25,235 nucleotides of DNA from a virus: the IMG/VR virus record IMGVR_UViG_3300017773_000127, positions 1-25,235 of that record; one strand, given 5' to 3'. Made by a program: the position numbers and the translations under genes. Position 1 is the first letter of the stretch, and each line of letters opens with the position of its first letter. The notes under the pieces are model-generated. The model searched no databases, had not been told where the DNA came from, and saw nothing but the letters and a program-made list of their open reading frames with translations. Shown here piece by piece: positions 22,058 to 25,235 of this stretch.

Positions 22058-23038
22058 TTATAAAATATCGCCTCTAAGACGTTTTAACGTTGCTTCTGGT
22101 AGGGCGTCGAACTCTTCTTCGGTCATGCTAGACAGGTCGAGTGCCTTCTCGCCTCGAGTCGCTGCGCCTTCGCCGCCCATTTCGGGTGGTTGAGCGTCAG
22201 CTGCTTTCAACTTCTTGTTAACTTCTGCGCGTTTTTTGGACATTTCGTCGGTTGCGCCCAAAGTCGTGCCTGTTTCGCTGTTATCTACCAAATTATTCTC
22301 GTTGATAACGAATTTCGCTGCCCTCGAGAGTGCTGCAACAGGGTTTGCGCCTTGAACCATGAAGGCATCACGCAGTTCGATAACTTCAGTAGTCAGAGCT
22401 TCGTCATAAGCACTGCTTTTCTGGTCAAAAACTGGGAAATCTGCCTCGAGAGCGGCCGCAGCTTGCTGCAAAGCGTTCGCCTGATGGTTGTTCGAGACCG
22501 TGTCGGTCATTTTTTGAGTCATTTCGTACTCAATCTGAACGCGTTCTGCTTGACGTATCTCTGCGCGCACTGAAGCGGCCTTTTCTGCGTCGCCATCCAA
22601 CAAATGGTTCTGGTAGTCCATCTCCTTTGAAGCGAAATCAAACTCTTCGGGGGCGTCCGGAGCAGGCTGCTGAGCCGCTTTCATGTCATCGATCTGTTTT
22701 TGCAGTGCTTTCTGCTTGTTTAATACTTCATCTAAACGGGCTTTTGGCACCATTGGCTTTTTAGCGGGCTTTTGCTCTGCTACGGGTTCTTCAGCTTGTG
22801 CTTCGGGTTCGCCCCCTTCGTCTTCGGCCACAGTTTCCTCGGGTTCTTCGGCAGTGGGTTCTTCGATCTCGTCCTCTGCCACAACTTCCTCTTCTTCAGC
22901 AACCTCTTCTGGCTCCTCTTCAGGGGTTTCAAAATTAAGATCTAACTGCGGAGCGTCATCGTCTTCGACCTTGTCGGCTCCAGGCATTACGTCAAACTCC
23001 ATTGCTTTATCTTCAACTGCTTCTTCTTTCTTGCTCAT
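22058..23038 (-). CDS. Scaffold protein (326 aa)
   Basis: Acidic N-terminal half (residues 1 to 90) with long Glu/Asp runs (FETPEEEPEEVAEEEEVVAEDEIEE) and then KKPMVPKARLDEVLNKQKALQKQIDDMKAAQQ, a short basic coiled-coil region. The rest is helical and polar, ending in SSMTEEEFDALPEATLKRLRGDIL. Such acidic, Gln/Glu-rich helical proteins directly after the portal and ahead of the capsid gene are scaffolds that guide head assembly and then leave. The closing 'DLSSMTEEEFDALPEATLKRLRGD' element is also typical of scaffolds of related phages. The ATG at 23038 overlaps neither neighbour and has AGGAG 6 nt upstream. There is no protease motif, so it is released intact or cut by another protein. Confidence 0.85.
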   Translation of the reverse strand: MSKKEEAVEDKAMEFDVMPGADKVEDDDAPQLDLNFETPEEEPEEVAEEEEVVAEDEIEEPTAEEPEETVAEDEGGEPEAQAEEPVAEQKPAKKPMVPKARLDEVLNKQKALQKQIDDMKAAQQPAPDAPEEFDFASKEMDYQNHLLDGDAEKAASVRAEIRQAERVQIEYEMTQKMTDTVSNNHQANALQQAAAALEADFPVFDQKSSAYDEALTTEVIELRDAFMVQGANPVAALSRAAKFVINENNLVDNSETGTTLGATDEMSKKRAEVNKKLKAADAQPPEMGGEGAATRGEKALDLSSMTEEEFDALPEATLKRLRGDIL

Positions 23039-23039
23039 A

Positions 23040-25166
23040 TCAATCTCCTATTGGGGTTTTGTTTTTTTCTTGCTTCGCAGCCGTTTGCATAGCGGTAGCT
23101 GCTATGCGTGTTGCTGCATTAGTTTCTGATTGGTTAGTACGGGTGGTGTTGGTGAGATCTGCCAACTCTCTACGCAGCTGCAGCTCTTGCATCTTCATCT
23201 CCATCTTCGTTTGCAGTTCTTGCAAGCGGATCTGAGGATCTACGTCAGCTATGTCTTGTACTTTGGCGATGTTCACTGCTGCTTCAGAAGAGATCTTCTT
23301 AACTTCAGCTTCCAGCTTCGCGATCTCGAGCTGTACTTGCTTCATCTGGACCTGCTGTTGCATAGCCGCTGCTTCTTGTTGCTCTGGCGATTTCTCAATG
23401 CCAGTTAGCATGCGAATCCGCTTAGCTAGCTCACCTTTCTTAGTGAGGTGGCTGTACTCAATGATTGCGTCGTCGGGAATAGCCACGCCGACCTGTCGCA
23501 GATTAAGTGCTTCGGCAAACTGAACTTCGTCAAAGCTGTCGCGTGCAGGGGCGGTAGATATAACAACGTCATATTCGCCGATGGTGAGATCGTTAACGAT
23601 CCGTCCTTCGGGCGTCATCTCGTTGACTACTATTTCTTCGCGGGGCTTCATTGGATCAGATTCATTAGTGATCTGGATAAGCCGCTGTTCTGAGTAGAAC
23701 GTCTGGATTAGGTTGAGAACTTTCTCTGCGAGGTACTGTCTTGCTTTCTTCAGGTTATCTAGTGGCACTTGAATCATGATTGCGCCACGAGCGCTTTTCT
23801 CGCGCATTGCGATGCCAGACACTTCCGCAGAGTCCGACCCCAACATCGAGTCATTAACGCCTGATATAGCTTTGATATTGATCGCAGCTTTCTGGCCAAT
23901 GCGATCTAGCCCTGTAGGGATACTGTTAGGTTGGATCTTCGTTGGTGGTGTTGTGCCGCGAGCGTATTCAAGTACTAGGCCGGTCTCAGCGCCATGCTCC
24001 TCGAGGTCATCGGGCGTCATACCTACCAGCGAGCCGCTCTCAACCATCCAGCCACTATTAGCTGTAGTATTAACGATATGCAGCTCTTGAGATGCAATCT
24101 TGTTCAATTGCTCCTGTGGGCTGATTAAGTTACGGATAGCTCCGAACGGGCGTCCTCGTCGGAAGTATGAGAAAAACGGAACAATCGTAAACTGGTTGTA
24201 TGGAGACCAATCGTCGTGCAATACAACTTGGTCACATGTCACAGTCCAGCGGACTTTCTTTTTGAGCTTCGTAATAACGCTCAGACCATACTGCTTAGCG
24301 AACTTCTTGACCTTTGACTCTTTCCAAGCGTCAGGTGCCTCGCGTTGGTCGCCAGTGTTAGGGTCTACAAAGCAAGTGACCCGCGACATCTTCTTGTGCT
24401 GGCGTTCTACTACTCGTAGGGACTTAATGTTGCGGTAGTCATCGTCATCAACATTTGTAGCGCCGAACATGTCGTCTTCTGGTTCAACGTCGCCGTAGCG
24501 GTTCTCTTCATACTCAATCGAGTCCCGACCAAAACTGTTACCGTTCTCGGCAATAAACTGTAGCTCTTCAGCTTTCTTCTTACCGTAGTGCTCCTCGATG
24601 TCATCGAGGGTCATCCACTTAGTTTCGAACACTTCGTTCCAAGTCTTAGGGTCGTAGTCCTTTGCATCTGGATCGATGAGGATGTCCAACGGATCTTTGG
24701 CGGTTATCCGGATCTCACCTTCAACGTGATCACTGAAGTCCATACGGACATCGAAATAGCCACGCCCGTCCATTATTAATCCGTCGCTGAATACCTGCTG
24801 TTCGACCCAATCCAACTTGTTGTTGTCGGCTATTTGCATGTAAACCTTAGTCAGCACTTCGGCTACAGCTTGATCGCCGCCTCTTCGCGGTTTGAACTGT
24901 ACGTCCGCTCTGCGTGTGGACTGCTCGCCAAGAATCGTATTAATAGTAGGGAGTATCGTATTAATAGTAAGAGCGGGGCGACCTTCAGACTCAAGCATCG
25001 CTTCGTCGTCTTCGTCCCACTGATCACCTCGATAGAAGTCATCGCACTTCTTGGCCATGTAGATATATTCAAGATGGCCGTGATCTCGTGCTCTTACGTA
25101 TCGATCCCACTGAAAGCTAGCAATCTGCTGCTCCTTCTCGGGGGTGAGTCTTGTTGTCTTTTTCAT
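23040..25166 (-). CDS. Portal protein, P22-like (708 aa)
   Basis: Forms the dodecameric ring at one head vertex through which DNA is packaged and ejected. The N-terminus has DDFYRGDQWDEDDEAMLESEGRPALTINTILPTINTILGEQ (residues 42 to 82), the recurring 'GxQW ... GRPxLxxNxI ... GxxxxxR' opening of P22-like portals. The clip and wing regions follow: EIRITAKDPLDILIDPDAKDYDPKTWNEVFETKWMT. Later come IVPFFSYFRRGRPFGAIRNLISPQEQLNKIASQ and SGVNDSMLGSDSAEVSGIAMREKSARGA. The C-terminal part (about residues 593 to 708) is a Gln/Glu/Lys-rich coiled coil (MQQQVQMKQVQLEIAKLEAE) like the barrel or crown helices. The start is the ATG at 25166, 2 nt after the stop of the previous gene, with no clear Shine-Dalgarno. 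The adjacent scaffold and capsid genes confirm it. Confidence 0.9.
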   Translation of the reverse strand: MKKTTRLTPEKEQQIASFQWDRYVRARDHGHLEYIYMAKKCDDFYRGDQWDEDDEAMLESEGRPALTINTILPTINTILGEQSTRRADVQFKPRRGGDQAVAEVLTKVYMQIADNNKLDWVEQQVFSDGLIMDGRGYFDVRMDFSDHVEGEIRITAKDPLDILIDPDAKDYDPKTWNEVFETKWMTLDDIEEHYGKKKAEELQFIAENGNSFGRDSIEYEENRYGDVEPEDDMFGATNVDDDDYRNIKSLRVVERQHKKMSRVTCFVDPNTGDQREAPDAWKESKVKKFAKQYGLSVITKLKKKVRWTVTCDQVVLHDDWSPYNQFTIVPFFSYFRRGRPFGAIRNLISPQEQLNKIASQELHIVNTTANSGWMVESGSLVGMTPDDLEEHGAETGLVLEYARGTTPPTKIQPNSIPTGLDRIGQKAAINIKAISGVNDSMLGSDSAEVSGIAMREKSARGAIMIQVPLDNLKKARQYLAEKVLNLIQTFYSEQRLIQITNESDPMKPREEIVVNEMTPEGRIVNDLTIGEYDVVISTAPARDSFDEVQFAEALNLRQVGVAIPDDAIIEYSHLTKKGELAKRIRMLTGIEKSPEQQEAAAMQQQVQMKQVQLEIAKLEAEVKKISSEAAVNIAKVQDIADVDPQIRLQELQTKMEMKMQELQLRRELADLTNTTRTNQSETNAATRIAATAMQTAAKQEKNKTPIGD
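24934..24969 (-). repeat. 21-bp tandem duplication within the portal gene
   Basis: The 15-mer ATCGTATTAATAGTA occurs at 24934 and 24955, 21 bp apart, giving the in-frame peptide repeat TINTIL-P-TINTIL (residues 67 to 79). The reading frame is kept. Confidence 0.8.
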
Positions 25167-25168
25167 GG

Positions 25169-25235
25169 TTAAGCGCCCATAGCTGTTTTACTTCGTACCT
25201 CTTTACCGAGGAAGGGGAGACGATCGCGCCAAGAG
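25169..25235 (-). CDS. C-terminal end of an upstream gene, probably terminase (partial)
   Basis: An open frame enters from the right edge and ends with TAA at 25171 to 25169, 2 nt before the portal ATG. Only 21 residues are visible (DRLPFLGKEVRSKTAMGA at the end), with one Trp near the start and a Leu-Pro-Phe-Leu-Gly stretch. No catalytic motif lies in this part. In phages of this layout the large terminase subunit directly precedes the portal gene, so that is the likeliest identity, on position only. Confidence 0.5.
   Translation of the reverse strand, partial: SWRDRLPFLGKEVRSKTAMGA

Noticed and set aside
24934-24969. TTAATACGA strings resembling the start of a T7-type promoter, on the minus strand in the portal gene
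   Set aside because: Only the first eight bases agree, the rest of the consensus does not, the site is inside a coding duplication, and no phage RNA polymerase gene is seen in the window.

Overview
This window looks like a 25 kb stretch of the structural (late) region of a tailed double-stranded DNA phage, a lytic phage or possibly a prophage. Every gene I can support lies on the minus strand, packed almost end to end, so transcription and gene order run from the right end (about 25.2 kb) to the left end (1). There are no tRNA genes, insertion sequences, integrase or CRISPR. The protein set points to a short-tailed (podovirus-like) phage: a P22-type portal, an N4 gp56-type major capsid protein, a set of internal virion (ejection) proteins, and no tape-measure, sheath or major tail protein. 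Several proteins resemble ones common in uncultured marine phages (tail-fibre modules with FTDADHTKL repeats, short basic proteins near the capsid gene), so an aquatic bacterial host is likely, but the host cannot be named from the sequence.

Head module, 25.2 to 19.7 kb: the last codons of an upstream gene (probably terminase, by position only), the portal, an acidic scaffold protein, three very small basic or conserved proteins, a 250-nt leader without a clear gene, and the major capsid protein. A strong intrinsic terminator with a TTCG loop sits directly behind the capsid gene. Connector and core module, 19.7 to 6.3 kb: a small acidic protein, two adaptor-like proteins, a GNAT-like protein, an Ala/Gln-rich internal protein, a protein ending in a very short S74-like self-cleaving chaperone, an 884-residue protein with a lytic transglycosylase domain, and a giant 2349-residue protein. 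The giant protein carries a zinc-peptidase signature (HEALGH plus EEWFAD) and hydrophobic C-terminal segments. These proteins are probably packed in the head and ejected to open a path through the cell envelope.

Lysis module, 6.3 to 5.3 kb: a holin-like membrane protein, a coiled-coil plus single-membrane-segment protein, and an M15-type peptidase as the endolysin. Fibre module, 5.3 to 1 kb: a BppU-like small protein, a protein with SDSF-type repeats, two typical tail-fibre/appendage proteins, and a Ser/Thr-rich repeat protein of 391 residues. These are followed by a 44-residue coiled-coil protein, two proteins that look like divergent glycosyltransferases, and a small protein that runs off the left edge.

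The points most worth following are: (1) the peptidase signature inside the giant ejection protein; (2) a Ser/Thr repeat fibre beside two glycosyltransferase-like genes, suggesting a phage-encoded fibre glycosylation system; (3) two near-identical palindromes with embedded -10-like hexamers ahead of the capsid leader and the fibre module; and (4) the structured, perhaps once-coding, 250-nt leader of the capsid gene.
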